Part shown: positions 53,251-62,756 of the stretch, piece by piece | Numbering within the stretch: position 1 is the first letter of the stretch | How the letters are laid out: each line of letters begins with the position of its first letter | Assembly: GCA_963837395.1 (NCBI GenBank) | Contig: CAWINI010000003.1 | Coordinates: 930,001 to 994,000, forward strand | Origin: CAVZQN01 sp963837395 | GTDB taxonomy: Bacteria > Acidobacteriota > HRBIN11 > JAKEFK01 | DNA: 64,000 nt | Direction: 5' to 3' | Notes under the pieces: model-generated | What the model was told of the DNA's origin: nothing | The model's database searches: none | What the model saw: the letters and a program-made list of their open reading frames with translations, nothing else | Translations under genes and position numbers: made by a program

Positions 53251-54974
53251 AACGAACAGTTGCCGTATTCGTTATTTTGTTAGTCTGGCTCTACTCCGCT
53301 ATTGGTGAAGCCAGCGATAAAAAACTAAAACGCAAACCGGTCTGCGTCTCACCTCAAGCAGTCCAAGAATATCTCTCCGCAAAACAGCGAAAGTTTTCCG
53401 CAAAATCAGTTTCCGAAACCATTGTAACTTCTACCGATGATGTGGTTGTTGTCGAAGCAGATTCGCAATTGCTCGTTGTACCGAATCCATTCGATCTCTA
53501 TGGAAAAGGAGTTGTATTCGAACCTGCTATAAGAAATCGCTATTCATATTCTTCGAATACTGGTCATTTCGATTCGGATGCTTCTGATCCAGTTTCAATT
53601 GGAGATGATGATTCAGTCGAATTTGTGTTAACCGGTTTCGAATTTCCTTTCGCTGGAAAAATGTACAAGCAATTGTTCATTAATTCGAATGGAAATATTA
53701 CTTTCGATACCGGTGACACAGAGCCACCGAATCTCGAAAATTTAATGAGCGGGCCTCCAAGAATTGCTGCGTTTTTTGCGGACTTAGATCCGGAAAGCGC
53801 AGGAAGTATTGTTGTCAGGCAAACTAAAAACTTCGCCACTATCACCTGGTTCAAAGTGCCGGAATTTTTCAGTCATGACCAATTCGCGTATGGTGAAAAT
53901 ACATTCCAGATCATTCTTTATCCCTCAGGCCGAATTGATCTGGTTTACTCCCGTGATCTTACAGCCACACAAGCTCTTGTTGGGATCGTTCCAGGATATG
54001 AAAGATCGACTCTCAGGCTTGTGGATTTTTCGCGCGGCCGATTTAAAGGGCGTCCGGCTGCTTCTTTCATCGAGGATTTTAGAAATTACGAGAGCATCGA
54101 CATTCCAAATTTAATGAAAACTGTCTATGGCCAAATTCCCGATCGCTTCGATTTTGTAAGTCTATTGAGTAATTTCAATCTCACACCAGTTCCTGGAGCA
54201 CAGGCGTTTGCAATTAATGTTCAAAATGATGTGCGCGGAATTGGAAATCCTTCATCAAGCAGCGCCTCAATCTTTCGCGATCAGAAAAGATATGGCAGCA
54301 ATGAGAAATTACAAAACATAACATTCCTTGGAAACATTCACGAATATCCATCGAACCCTGGCCAAACAATTCCTGATACCTACACATCACTGCTTCAAGT
54401 GCTTGCACATGAAGTAGGACATCGCTGGTTAGCTTATGCAAAAGTTGAACGTGATGGCCGCGCTCAAGATTTGCTTTTAGGCCGCGATAAATCACATTGG
54501 AGTTTTTTCTTTGACTCCGATGCATCATTCCTTGAAGGAAACCAAATTAATACCCGCGGTAGTTCATTTGTAACTTCCATGCCATTTCAGGGTTATTCCC
54601 GATTAGACCTTTATTTGATGGGGTTCTTGAAACCTGAGGATGTGAGGGATACATTCATTGTGGAAAGTGCACGCAGGTTCTCACCGGACTTTCCGTTTGC
54701 TCCGGAATCGTCGCCTGAACCGGATGTCAGCTTTCAAGGTTCGGCACATCCCGTAACAATTGAAGACATCATTACAGCAAATGGAAAGCGAGAACCGGAC
54801 AGCTCAATATCACAGAAATCATTTCGTCACCTTTTCGTGCTGATTGTCAAAAAAGAAAATCCATCCACTCCAGAGGAACTCGCTGCGGTAGATCAATTAC
54901 GCAGAGAATGGGAATCCTTTTTCAACAAAGCTACTCTAGGTTTGGGAAAAATTGATACTAAGATCGCGGACTGA
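53247..54974 (+). CDS. secreted metalloprotease-like protein with nidogen-like domain
   Basis: A 575-residue exported protein (signal VFVILLVWLYSAIGEAS). Residues 120-260 look like a NIDO domain (FPFAGKMYKQLFINSNGNITF, IILYPSGRIDLVYS). A zinc-binding helix HEVGH is at 388-392 (LLQVLAHEVGHRW). The C-terminal part (LDLYLMGFLKPEDV) resembles a metzincin-type Met turn only weakly. Family not recognised with certainty. It is coupled by ATGA to the Rieske gene before it, and the Omp85-like gene starts 3 bases after it. Confidence 0.75.
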   Translation: MKRTVAVFVILLVWLYSAIGEASDKKLKRKPVCVSPQAVQEYLSAKQRKFSAKSVSETIVTSTDDVVVVEADSQLLVVPNPFDLYGKGVVFEPAIRNRYSYSSNTGHFDSDASDPVSIGDDDSVEFVLTGFEFPFAGKMYKQLFINSNGNITFDTGDTEPPNLENLMSGPPRIAAFFADLDPESAGSIVVRQTKNFATITWFKVPEFFSHDQFAYGENTFQIILYPSGRIDLVYSRDLTATQALVGIVPGYERSTLRLVDFSRGRFKGRPAASFIEDFRNYESIDIPNLMKTVYGQIPDRFDFVSLLSNFNLTPVPGAQAFAINVQNDVRGIGNPSSSSASIFRDQKRYGSNEKLQNITFLGNIHEYPSNPGQTIPDTYTSLLQVLAHEVGHRWLAYAKVERDGRAQDLLLGRDKSHWSFFFDSDASFLEGNQINTRGSSFVTSMPFQGYSRLDLYLMGFLKPEDVRDTFIVESARRFSPDFPFAPESSPEPDVSFQGSAHPVTIEDIITANGKREPDSSISQKSFRHLFVLIVKKENPSTPEELAAVDQLRREWESFFNKATLGLGKIDTKIAD

Positions 54975-54977
54975 AGA

Positions 54978-56687
54978 ATGAAATTTATTTCGTTATGGTT
55001 AATGCTTGCCGCTTTTAGTCCTGCGGCAGCTGCCGATAATAACGCCGGTTACAATGTGCAAAAACAGCACTATGTAAGCCAGATTCACATTGAAGCACTC
55101 GATGTTTTTGATCCAAAAATTCCGGAATATCGAAACTGGGCTTTCCGTTTTTTGAACGGACTCCATAATAAGACAAACGATTCTTTTATCCGCCGTGAAC
55201 TCTTATTCCATGAAGGCGATATTGTGGATGATGACCTTATTGAGGAAACAGAACGTAATTTGAGGGCTCAGGATTTCCTTGGCGATGTTTCAATTACTCA
55301 GAAATTGGTTAGCTCCGATAAAGTTGATATTTATGTGAACACTGAAGATCAGTGGACTCTTCAGATCAATGCTTCGGCTGGAACCACTGCCGGTTATTCC
55401 ACGTTCGAATTTTCGGTTGAAGAGGGCAATTTCCTTGGATTGGGGAAAACAGTTCAACTTGGTTGGAGACAAAATCCTGAACGTAGCACTTACGCGCTCC
55501 TGTATAAAGATCCTCAGTTTTTCAATTCGCGTTGGAATTACCAAACGAGTTATGAATCCAATTCCGATGGCTGGCGTTACACATCGGATGTAGGACGGCC
55601 ATTTTATTCCATCGATACAAAATGGGCTTATGGAATGACCTGGGATTCGGGAACTTTTGCCACACAACTTTATCGCAGAAGTAAAAAGGTAGCGGAGATT
55701 GATACTGATCATAGAACGGGACTATTTTTCCTGGCACGATCCTGGGGTCAACGTTACGATAAACGCAAATTTGGTGTGCTGTTTAATGCGGATTCTGTTT
55801 TATATCCAAATCCTGCCCGCGTAATAATTCCCGACTCGGCCAAAATTTTAGCAATCAACAAGAATTTAAATCCGATTGACCGGGAAAGTTACCAATATGG
55901 CGGAATGTTCAAACTAGACCAGCAGCGTTTTATTACAAAAACATATTTGGACAAGTTTGGAATTATTGAAGATTTCCCTGTTGGTGTTACAGCCGGGGCA
56001 TTCTTAACGCGATCAACAAACACCAGCTCGCAAACGGACTATTTCCAACTTTATTCAATGTCTCAATATTCGGTAGAGTTCAGTCCGAAACAATATTTTT
56101 CATTGTTCGGCGAATTCAGCGGACGCAAACATGTTGATGGCGGCACCAGCAATGTATTTCTGAATGCCTATGCTCATTACTATCTTCAAATGAGCGACTT
56201 CAGTGTTGGAAAGGTAACTTTCCCAAGGCAAACGCTGGCCGCGAATCTTTCCACACTTTTAACCAAGGATATGGATGCGCCATTCCAAATTTCGCTTGGT
56301 GAAAACGAAGGATTGCGTGGATACAATTTCAAATCATTCACCGGACAGAATCGTGTACTGTTTAATATTGAAGATCGCATTTTTACTCCGCTCGATTTCC
56401 GGATTGTCGGTATCGGTCTGGCTGCGTTTTTGGATGCCGGTTATGTTTGGACCAGTGAAGAGCATTTGAATTTGAGTGACCTGGGAGTCAGCGCTGGTCT
56501 GGGCTTGCGGATTGGCTTGAAAAAATCACAAAGCTCAAAAGTGATCCGCGTTGATCTGGCATTTCCACTGCGCAATGACACCAGCGAATTCACTGAAGCG
56601 AATCGCAAAGGCTACAGCATTAGCGTGTCATCCGGACATGTCTTTAACGCGATCGAAGAACTCCCCAGACTCTTTCAGCTTTTCTGA
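54978..56687 (+). CDS. Omp85-superfamily outer membrane protein
   Basis: A 569-residue protein with signal peptide (MLAAFSPAAAAD). One POTRA-like domain (residues 60-125: FIRRELLFHEGDIVDDDLIEE, VDIYVNTEDQW) precedes a long beta-barrel with the LRGYNF motif of Omp85 barrels and aromatic end (PRLFQLF). Only one POTRA separates it from BamA (five). Its close coupling to the secreted metalloprotease suggests a TpsB- or TamA-like export or anchoring role for it. The C-terminal codons overlap the convergent dehydratase gene. Confidence 0.85.
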   Translation: MKFISLWLMLAAFSPAAAADNNAGYNVQKQHYVSQIHIEALDVFDPKIPEYRNWAFRFLNGLHNKTNDSFIRRELLFHEGDIVDDDLIEETERNLRAQDFLGDVSITQKLVSSDKVDIYVNTEDQWTLQINASAGTTAGYSTFEFSVEEGNFLGLGKTVQLGWRQNPERSTYALLYKDPQFFNSRWNYQTSYESNSDGWRYTSDVGRPFYSIDTKWAYGMTWDSGTFATQLYRRSKKVAEIDTDHRTGLFFLARSWGQRYDKRKFGVLFNADSVLYPNPARVIIPDSAKILAINKNLNPIDRESYQYGGMFKLDQQRFITKTYLDKFGIIEDFPVGVTAGAFLTRSTNTSSQTDYFQLYSMSQYSVEFSPKQYFSLFGEFSGRKHVDGGTSNVFLNAYAHYYLQMSDFSVGKVTFPRQTLAANLSTLLTKDMDAPFQISLGENEGLRGYNFKSFTGQNRVLFNIEDRIFTPLDFRIVGIGLAAFLDAGYVWTSEEHLNLSDLGVSAGLGLRIGLKKSQSSKVIRVDLAFPLRNDTSEFTEANRKGYSISVSSGHVFNAIEELPRLFQLF

Positions 56688-57637
56688 TTCTGCGTCTCTG
56701 CGGTAAAAAATCTTTTCAAATCCATATTGCCACCGCTTAGAATGCACACTGTTTTCTTGCCCGACGTTCCACGAATTTGTTCAGACAACAATGCTGCAAC
56801 TGATGCCGCTCCTGCTGGCTCTACAAGCAGCTTCGCACGTTCCATTAATATTCTGCAAGCAGCTTTGATTGCTTCATCGGTCACCAGTACAACATCATCA
56901 AGGTACTTCTGGGCGATTTCCAATGGAAGCGCTCCAACGTATGGCGCGGCAAGTCCATCGGCTATCGTTTCAATTTTTTCAAGCCTTACTGGATTTCCGG
57001 TTTTTAACGCCAGAGTCATTCCTGCTGCGCCTTCCGGTTCTACACCAATCACCCGCACTTTCGGATTTAAAGATTTCAACGCGATGGCAACACCAGCTGA
57101 AAGAGCTCCACCACCAATTCCAACTATAACCAATTCTGCTTCAGGAAAATCCTCAAAAATTTCTGCACCAACTGTACCCTGCCCGGCGATCACATCCGGA
57201 TCATCAAATGGATGCAAGAATACGGCGCCTGTTTCGCGTCTTACTTCTTCAGTGCGATCAAAGATCGTGCGCATTTCATCATGAAGAATTACGTTTGCAC
57301 CATATTCGCGCGTGGCTGCCAACTTCATAGCAGGCGCATTGGACGGCATGATCACCGTACATGAAATTTTTTCTTTAGCCGCCGCAAATGCCACAGCCTG
57401 TGCGTGATTTCCCGCAGATACACTGATAATGCCTTTTGATTTTTCCTGAGCTGTTAATTTTCGAAGCTTACTTGTTGCACCACGCGGCTTAAATGAGCCA
57501 GTCTTTTGAAATAATTCTGCTTTGAGCCAAACCTGTGATCCGGTTCGTGATGACAAATATCGTGAAGAAAAAATGGGCGTGCGATGAAGCTTGCCCTGAA
57601 TTGCTGCTTGCGCTTCTCGAATTGCTTCTAAATTCAT
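56675..57637 (-). CDS. threonine ammonia-lyase family protein (second copy)
   Basis: A 320-residue PLP enzyme: LFQKTGSFKPRGATSKLR (PLP Lys), VGIGGGALSAGVAIA, and CILSGGNMDLKRFF. Compared with the copy at 31.9 kb it shares the same fold and length but clear sequence differences, so they are paralogues rather than recent duplicates. No ACT domain. The last residues TAETQNQKS are coded by a border repeat (ACCGCAGAGACGCAG). It may be the last gene of the keto-acid dehydrogenase unit, 91 bases from lipB. Confidence 0.88.
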   Translation of the reverse strand: MNLEAIREAQAAIQGKLHRTPIFSSRYLSSRTGSQVWLKAELFQKTGSFKPRGATSKLRKLTAQEKSKGIISVSAGNHAQAVAFAAAKEKISCTVIMPSNAPAMKLAATREYGANVILHDEMRTIFDRTEEVRRETGAVFLHPFDDPDVIAGQGTVGAEIFEDFPEAELVIVGIGGGALSAGVAIALKSLNPKVRVIGVEPEGAAGMTLALKTGNPVRLEKIETIADGLAAPYVGALPLEIAQKYLDDVVLVTDEAIKAACRILMERAKLLVEPAGAASVAALLSEQIRGTSGKKTVCILSGGNMDLKRFFTAETQNQKS

Positions 57638-57770
57638 AAATTATCAAATCCTAAGTCCGAATATCGAAATCCTAAACAAATTCTAAATCCGAATCTCAAA
57701 TCCCGAAACAATTTTGAATTTTGAATTTCTAATTTCTTTCGGATTTCGAATTTAGAGTTTCGGATTTCTT
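57638..57770. repeat. intergenic repeat block, AAATCCGAA type
   Basis: A low-complexity block of 8- to 10-base words (AAATCCGAA, AATCCTAA, GAATTTCG) with its second half roughly the inverse complement of the first, so it can form an imperfect long hairpin. It extends into the 3' end of lipB, whose last residues (KKSETLNSKSERN) are coded by the repeat. Confidence 0.72.
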
Positions 57771-58436
57771 TTCTAGCTTGCGATTAAAGATGGATTCAAA
57801 ATTCCTGATTAGCGATTGGTGTACATCTTGAATTGGAACTTCATGGCCTAATAACTTATGAAGTGACGTCACACCATATTGTTTGATTCCGCAAGGCACA
57901 ATGTAATCAAAATATTTCAAATCGGTGTTGACGTTTAACGCAAATCCATGACTGGTAATCCAACGGACAACCCTGACTCCGATTGCTCCGATCTTTTCAT
58001 CATCAACCCAGATCCCCGTCATTCCCGGTTTGCGATCGGCATGAATTCCAAAATCAGCCACACATCGGATCATCAACTCTTCCAGATTCCGAAGATACAA
58101 ATGAAGATCAGGCTTATTTGATATGTTCAAAATCGGATAACCAACAACCTGCCCGGGACCATGGTAGGTCACATCGCCACCTCGTCCGGTTTCCTCGACT
58201 GCGATGCCATTCTGTGCCAACAATTCAACAGACATCAGTAGATTTTCTTTGTGAAATCCTCTGCCCAGAGTGATGACGTGTGGATGTTCCAACAAAACCA
58301 AGGCCTCAGGGCCAGTTCCATCCAGAATCGCCTTGGCGTACGATTCCTGTAATACTATTGCTGTAGTATAATGAACCCGCCCAGGTTCAATAACAACACC
58401 TTTTGTTGTTTCGGTCGCTAATTTAGCGTTGGACAT
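57729..58436 (-). CDS. lipB: lipoyl(octanoyl) transferase
   Basis: A 235-residue enzyme that moves octanoyl from acyl carrier protein to lipoyl domains. Motifs: LLEHPHVITLGRGFH, GRGGDVTYHGPGQVVGYP (catalytic Cys/Lys region), KIGAIGVRVVRWITSHGFALN with the catalytic Lys, and IVPCGI with the Cys. It overlaps the E2 gene by 19 bases, which makes sense because E2 is its substrate. The C-terminal 13 residues come from a border repeat and are not family sequence. Confidence 0.95.
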   Translation of the reverse strand: MSNAKLATETTKGVVIEPGRVHYTTAIVLQESYAKAILDGTGPEALVLLEHPHVITLGRGFHKENLLMSVELLAQNGIAVEETGRGGDVTYHGPGQVVGYPILNISNKPDLHLYLRNLEELMIRCVADFGIHADRKPGMTGIWVDDEKIGAIGVRVVRWITSHGFALNVNTDLKYFDYIVPCGIKQYGVTSLHKLLGHEVPIQDVHQSLIRNFESIFNRKLEKKSETLNSKSERN

Positions 58437-59563
58437 TCTTTCTCCAGAACATTCTTAACAAATGCCAGAAATTGATCAGCAGTGGCGCCATCCAATGCAC
58501 GATGATCATATGACAGGCTGAAATAGGACATTGGACGAACCACAATCTGATCATCTATAACCACAGCACGTTTCACCACCGCTCCCACTCCTAAAATCGC
58601 AACCTGCGGTTGATGAATGATTGGAGTACCCAACAACGCCCCGAACACTCCTGGATTTGTGATCGTAAATGTTCCCCCTTCAAGATCGCTTGCCGATAAA
58701 CGATTATTTCTTGCTCGATTCGATAAGTCTCGCAACTCGCGACCAATTTCCAAAACATTTTTCTGATCTGCATTCTTTAACACCGGCACAATCAGCCCTT
58801 GATCAATTGCAATCGCAACTCCAATGTTGTAATTCTTCTTGTATACAATAGAATCATCATCAACCGATGCATTCAATACAGGAAACTTCTTTAGCCCATG
58901 AACCACGGCCCACACAACATATGGAAGATATGTAAGCTTCGTCCCCTGTTGCTCTTTGACTCTTTCTCTTTCCGTATCAACGGCAGACATGTCGATTTCA
59001 AAAAACGTGGAAACATCTGCTGCGGTACGCCGGCTTAATGACATATGATCGGCAATTAACTTGCGCATTCGCGTCATCGGAACGCGCTCTTCATCAACAA
59101 CCTTGCTCTTCGATTGTTCAACGAAGCACAATACATCTTCTTTACTCACCCGCCCATCAGCGCCGCTTCCAACAATTTTTGAAAGATCCACATTATGTTC
59201 TTGAGCCAGTCTGCGAACTACCGGAGAATAATTTCGATCCCTTGAAGTTTCCTGGAGTGATACAGTGACATTTTTTTCTGGCTCAGGTCTGGTTTCGACT
59301 GCAGCGGCAGGTTGGTCATCCGATTTTCCATCAGAAATGATTGCAATCTCGGTAAGTATTGGAACTGTTTCGCCTTCCGGCACTAATAACTTTTGAATAA
59401 CTCCACTTTCTGGTGATGGAATTTCGGTGTTTATTTTGTCGGTACCAATTTCAACTAAAGGCTCACCTTTCTCAATGTGATCTCCCGCATTCTTAAACCA
59501 TTTCACAATCGTAGCTTCTGCAATGCTTTGTCCAACTTGCGGTATAACAACCTTGGTAGTCAT
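58418..59563 (-). CDS. 2-oxo acid dehydrogenase E2 (dihydrolipoyl acyltransferase)
   Basis: A 381-residue E2. Lipoyl domain residues 1-75 with modified Lys in IGTDKINTE; a peripheral subunit-binding domain (VRRLAQEHNVDLSKIVGSG) near 130-165; catalytic domain ending in YDHRALDGATADQFL (His and Asp of the acyltransfer site). It belongs to the pyruvate or branched-chain complex; which one is not decided by sequence. I start at the ATG 59563 since upstream codons come from an intergenic repeat. Confidence 0.94.
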   Translation of the reverse strand: MTTKVVIPQVGQSIAEATIVKWFKNAGDHIEKGEPLVEIGTDKINTEIPSPESGVIQKLLVPEGETVPILTEIAIISDGKSDDQPAAAVETRPEPEKNVTVSLQETSRDRNYSPVVRRLAQEHNVDLSKIVGSGADGRVSKEDVLCFVEQSKSKVVDEERVPMTRMRKLIADHMSLSRRTAADVSTFFEIDMSAVDTERERVKEQQGTKLTYLPYVVWAVVHGLKKFPVLNASVDDDSIVYKKNYNIGVAIAIDQGLIVPVLKNADQKNVLEIGRELRDLSNRARNNRLSASDLEGGTFTITNPGVFGALLGTPIIHQPQVAILGVGAVVKRAVVIDDQIVVRPMSYFSLSYDHRALDGATADQFLAFVKNVLEKECPTLN

Positions 59564-59739
59564 ATTTCGATTCTCAATTTTCGATCTCAATCTCTTTCCA
59601 TCTCAAAGAGTTCTGAGAATAGAGGATTGAAAATAGAGAATAGTTTAGGATTTTTCAATTCTCACTTCTCTATCCTCAATTCTCATAACCTGTTCACTCT
59701 GAACTTCTGAGAATAGAGAATTGATGATAGATAATAGAA
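59564..59739. repeat. intergenic repeat block, AGAATAGAG type
   Basis: Tandem and inverted words GAGAATAGAG, TTGAAAATAG, TCTCAATTCTC and similar make imperfect hairpins over about 170 bases between the E1 beta and E2 genes. The block gives no gene. Confidence 0.68.
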
Positions 59740-60715
59740 TCAATATGCCATCAATTTGCGTGCGGCCGCAGTAACTTTGTTCACATCAGGCGCGAACTCT
59801 GCTTCCAGCGGAGGACTGAACGGAACTGGAGTATCCAGCGCAGTCACGCGCACAATCGGTCCATCGAGGTGTCCAAATCCTTTTTCCGCAATCACCGCCG
59901 CGATTTCTCCACCAAAGCCTCCAAACCGCGGCGCTTCATGTAATACCATCACTTTATTTGTCCGCTTCACCGAATCCAAAACTGCTTCCTCATCCAATGG
60001 TGATAGTGTTCGCAAATCCAGCACATCCGCTTCAATTCCTTCTTTCGATAACGTCTGAGCAGCTTCCAATGCAACATGAACCATTGCGCTATAAGTAATG
60101 ATAGATAGATGCTTTCCTTCGCGCCGCAATTCTGCCTTACCAAGTGGCACAACATGATCTCCCGCCGGCATCTCTCCTTTGATTCTGCGATACAAAAACT
60201 TGTGCTCAAAAAATAAGACTGGATTTAAATCGCGAATGGATGCTTTGATTAAACCTTTCGCATCTTCTGCGGTTGCAGGCGCGACAACTTTCAATCCTGC
60301 GGTATGAACAAAATACGATTCAACATTTTGGGAATGAAATGGTCCGGCATGGCTCAAACCTCCTGATCGGACCTCGAACCACAATCGGAATCGCAGCGCC
60401 CCAACAATAATGAGCCTTTGCCGCATAATTGGTTAAAATGTCAAAAGCACAGGCAATGAAATCGATGAATTGCATTTCAGCTACAGGCCGCATTCCATAA
60501 AGGGCTGCACCGATTGCTGCTCCAACGATTGCAGATTCAGAAATCGGTGTATCGATTACCCGGCTTTCTCCGAATTTTTCCTGCAACCCTGCGGTTACTT
60601 TAAATGCACCGCCAAATGCACCAACATCTTCACCAAGAACAAATACGCGTGGATCCGACTCCATCTCTTCCATGAGCCCTTCGCGGATCGCCTCGAGATA
60701 TGTAATCATAGCCAT
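59740..60715 (-). CDS. 2-oxo acid dehydrogenase E1 beta subunit (one +1 frameshift)
   Basis: Two minus-strand frames join into a 325-codon E1 beta. Part 1: TYLEAIREGLMEEMESDP, VFVLGEDVGAFGGAF, AVIDTPISESAIVG-like and AEMQFIDF. Part 2, after the break: SGGLSHAGPFHSQ, APATAEDAKGLIKASI, VLFFEHKFLYR and VLHEAPRFGG. An extra base near 60367 (native ATGGACC read as ATCGGACC) would restore the normal VVRGPSGG. It pairs with E1 alpha at 62.8-63.7 kb to decarboxylate the keto acid. Confidence 0.92.
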
Positions 60716-60736
60716 TCATTCTAACAGTAAATTTTC

Positions 60737-60775
60737 TTACCGCAGAGAACGCAGATTCTGCGAACTTTGCGGTAA
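60737..60775. repeat. border repeat hairpin, CCGCAGAG type
   Basis: TTACCGCA (60737-60744) pairs with TGCGGTAA (60768-60775), and inside CGCAGA pairs with TCTGCG. It lies between the divergent E1 beta and CRTAC1 genes. Confidence 0.7.
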
Positions 60776-60785
60776 AATTCGAACC

Positions 60786-62756
60786 ATGAACCGCAACTTC
60801 TTGCTTATTCTACTGATCCTGGCAGCTCCGTTGTTTATCGATGCAGGTTTGATTTTTCAGCTTGGCCCCGTTGCTCTGGAAAATGTGGCACAAGCGTTCG
60901 GCATTCTTCGAATCACTCCTTCATTTGGGGCTACGGTTTACGATGCAAATCAAGATGGCTGGCCCGATTTGCTGATTTCCAATCATGGATTGGTTCCCAG
61001 CATTTTTATCAACCAACAGGGCCGTTCATTTCGGGAGAATTCAAGCATCTTAAAACTACAAGGTGCTGATCGGCACTCTCCGGCGTTAGCAGATTTTGAT
61101 AATGATGGTGATCAAGATTTGTATTTTCTTCACGGCGCACATGACGGAACCGGCGAAAAGGAAAATGAATTTTTTATCAATCCAGGACATGGACGTCCCT
61201 TTGTAAAAGTTTTTGATCCTGCACTCATCGATTTTAAAGGACGCGGCAGAACCGGAGCGTGGTTTGATTATGACAATGATGGTTTTCTGGATTTGCTTGT
61301 TGTGAATAACAAACGCAGTGATGCTCCGAATCGTTTGATCAAAAATAATGGGAACAAAACGTTTACTGATGTAACTGACACCAGTGGCTTAGGATTATCG
61401 ATTAACAGTGAAGGTGGAAGTCTTGCTGCAGATGTCGACAACGATGGCGATATGGATGTCTTTTATGCGAATTCCGATAATCGTCCGTATTTGATGATGA
61501 ATCAAGGTGATGGAACTTTTCGGGATGAAACTGCGGCGCGAGGTGTTCCGTTCATTCCAAATATCTGGTCCATTTCAGCTGCGGACATCAATGATGATGG
61601 CGCAGTCGATTTGTATTTGAGCCGGGGTCTTGATGGTTCAATCGCTGAAGGCGCGGTAATGGCTGCTCATCGATTGAACTTTATTCAAGTCACACGCCCG
61701 GCATCGGATCGTGTGGATATGCTTTCATTTTCTGCTACGCCTGGCGCCACAATTCGCGTGCGCTTTTCAGAGCATCGGCTTGATCTTCAGCGGTTTTATA
61801 TTGGTGCTAATGGTACAAATCCGAAGTCGAACGATTTTGTGATGGGACCTGGTTTCATTTCTGCAGAAGGACAACCGCAACAATGGCGAGCAGATGGCAG
61901 CGCTCGCGGCACTTTTTTCTGGCACGATCCAGTTACCAACCGTTGGGTTCTGGCATGTGCTTCAGGAAATACCGGTGAGCCACTTATTTCAGGCGCTTTG
62001 CTGGAATCGGAATCTAATTTCAGTGATCTTGATATAACCGGAATGGAACCTTCATCCCCATCTTTCCCGAATGTGCTGTTGATCAACACAGGAAATGGAA
62101 ATTTTCAAAACAGAACTGCGGACAGTGGATTAGCTGATACTTCAAATAGCCGTTCCGGAATTTGGGTCGATCTTGATAACGATGGCGATCTGGATTTGTT
62201 TGAAGTGAACGCCGGTTTTAACGGCGCAGGCAAACAACCTCATATTTGCTTCATCAATGATGGCGGGAAATTCCAAGCGTATCCGCTGGAGCAAGGGCCG
62301 TATGAACAATTCGGACGCGGTGATAGCGGAATGGCATCTGATTTCAATAAAGATGGATTTCAGGATTTATTTATTTTGAATGGATCTGGCTTATTACCAG
62401 CAAACCGCGGTCCGTATCAATTGTTTTTGAATCGCACTCGCAATTCAAACAAGTGGGTAAGCTTCAGATTGATTGGCATGGGAAGAGATTACACAAATCG
62501 TGATGCAGTGGGTGCAAAAGTACAGGTTCGATTTTTAGATTCTGGAAAAACAATCTGGCGATTTATTAATGGAAGCAGTGGCTCTTATAGCAATCCATCA
62601 CGCGTGCTCCATTTTGGATTAGGTCAAAGTAGTTTGATCGAAGTAACAGTATTTTGGCCACCAGGCAAACGGATGCCAAAGGGACATCAACAGACTTTTC
62701 AAATAACTGAAGGGAATTTGAATCGAATTCAAATCGTCAATGAATTGAACCGCTAA
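60786..62756 (+). CDS. exported CRTAC1-type FG-GAP/VCBS protein with ASPIC/UnbV domain
   Basis: A 656-residue protein. I use ATG 60786 because it starts a signal peptide (FLLILLILAAPLFIDAG). Six or more calcium-loop repeats with D-x-D/N-x-D-G pattern (DNDGDQDLYF, YDNDGFLDLL, DVDNDGDMDV, INDDGAVDLY, LDNDGDLDLF, DFNKDGFQDLF) build a beta-propeller. The C-terminal IWRFINGSSGSYSNPSRVL and VFWPPGKRM are the ASPIC/UnbV domain. Probably a cell-surface adhesion or binding protein. It is inserted, inverted, between the two E1 genes. Confidence 0.92.
   Translation: MNRNFLLILLILAAPLFIDAGLIFQLGPVALENVAQAFGILRITPSFGATVYDANQDGWPDLLISNHGLVPSIFINQQGRSFRENSSILKLQGADRHSPALADFDNDGDQDLYFLHGAHDGTGEKENEFFINPGHGRPFVKVFDPALIDFKGRGRTGAWFDYDNDGFLDLLVVNNKRSDAPNRLIKNNGNKTFTDVTDTSGLGLSINSEGGSLAADVDNDGDMDVFYANSDNRPYLMMNQGDGTFRDETAARGVPFIPNIWSISAADINDDGAVDLYLSRGLDGSIAEGAVMAAHRLNFIQVTRPASDRVDMLSFSATPGATIRVRFSEHRLDLQRFYIGANGTNPKSNDFVMGPGFISAEGQPQQWRADGSARGTFFWHDPVTNRWVLACASGNTGEPLISGALLESESNFSDLDITGMEPSSPSFPNVLLINTGNGNFQNRTADSGLADTSNSRSGIWVDLDNDGDLDLFEVNAGFNGAGKQPHICFINDGGKFQAYPLEQGPYEQFGRGDSGMASDFNKDGFQDLFILNGSGLLPANRGPYQLFLNRTRNSNKWVSFRLIGMGRDYTNRDAVGAKVQVRFLDSGKTIWRFINGSSGSYSNPSRVLHFGLGQSSLIEVTVFWPPGKRMPKGHQQTFQITEGNLNRIQIVNELNR

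Noticed and set aside
60672..60785. Upstream in-frame extension of the CRTAC1 gene
   Set aside because: It runs through the border hairpin and the E1 beta start; the signal peptide begins at 60786.
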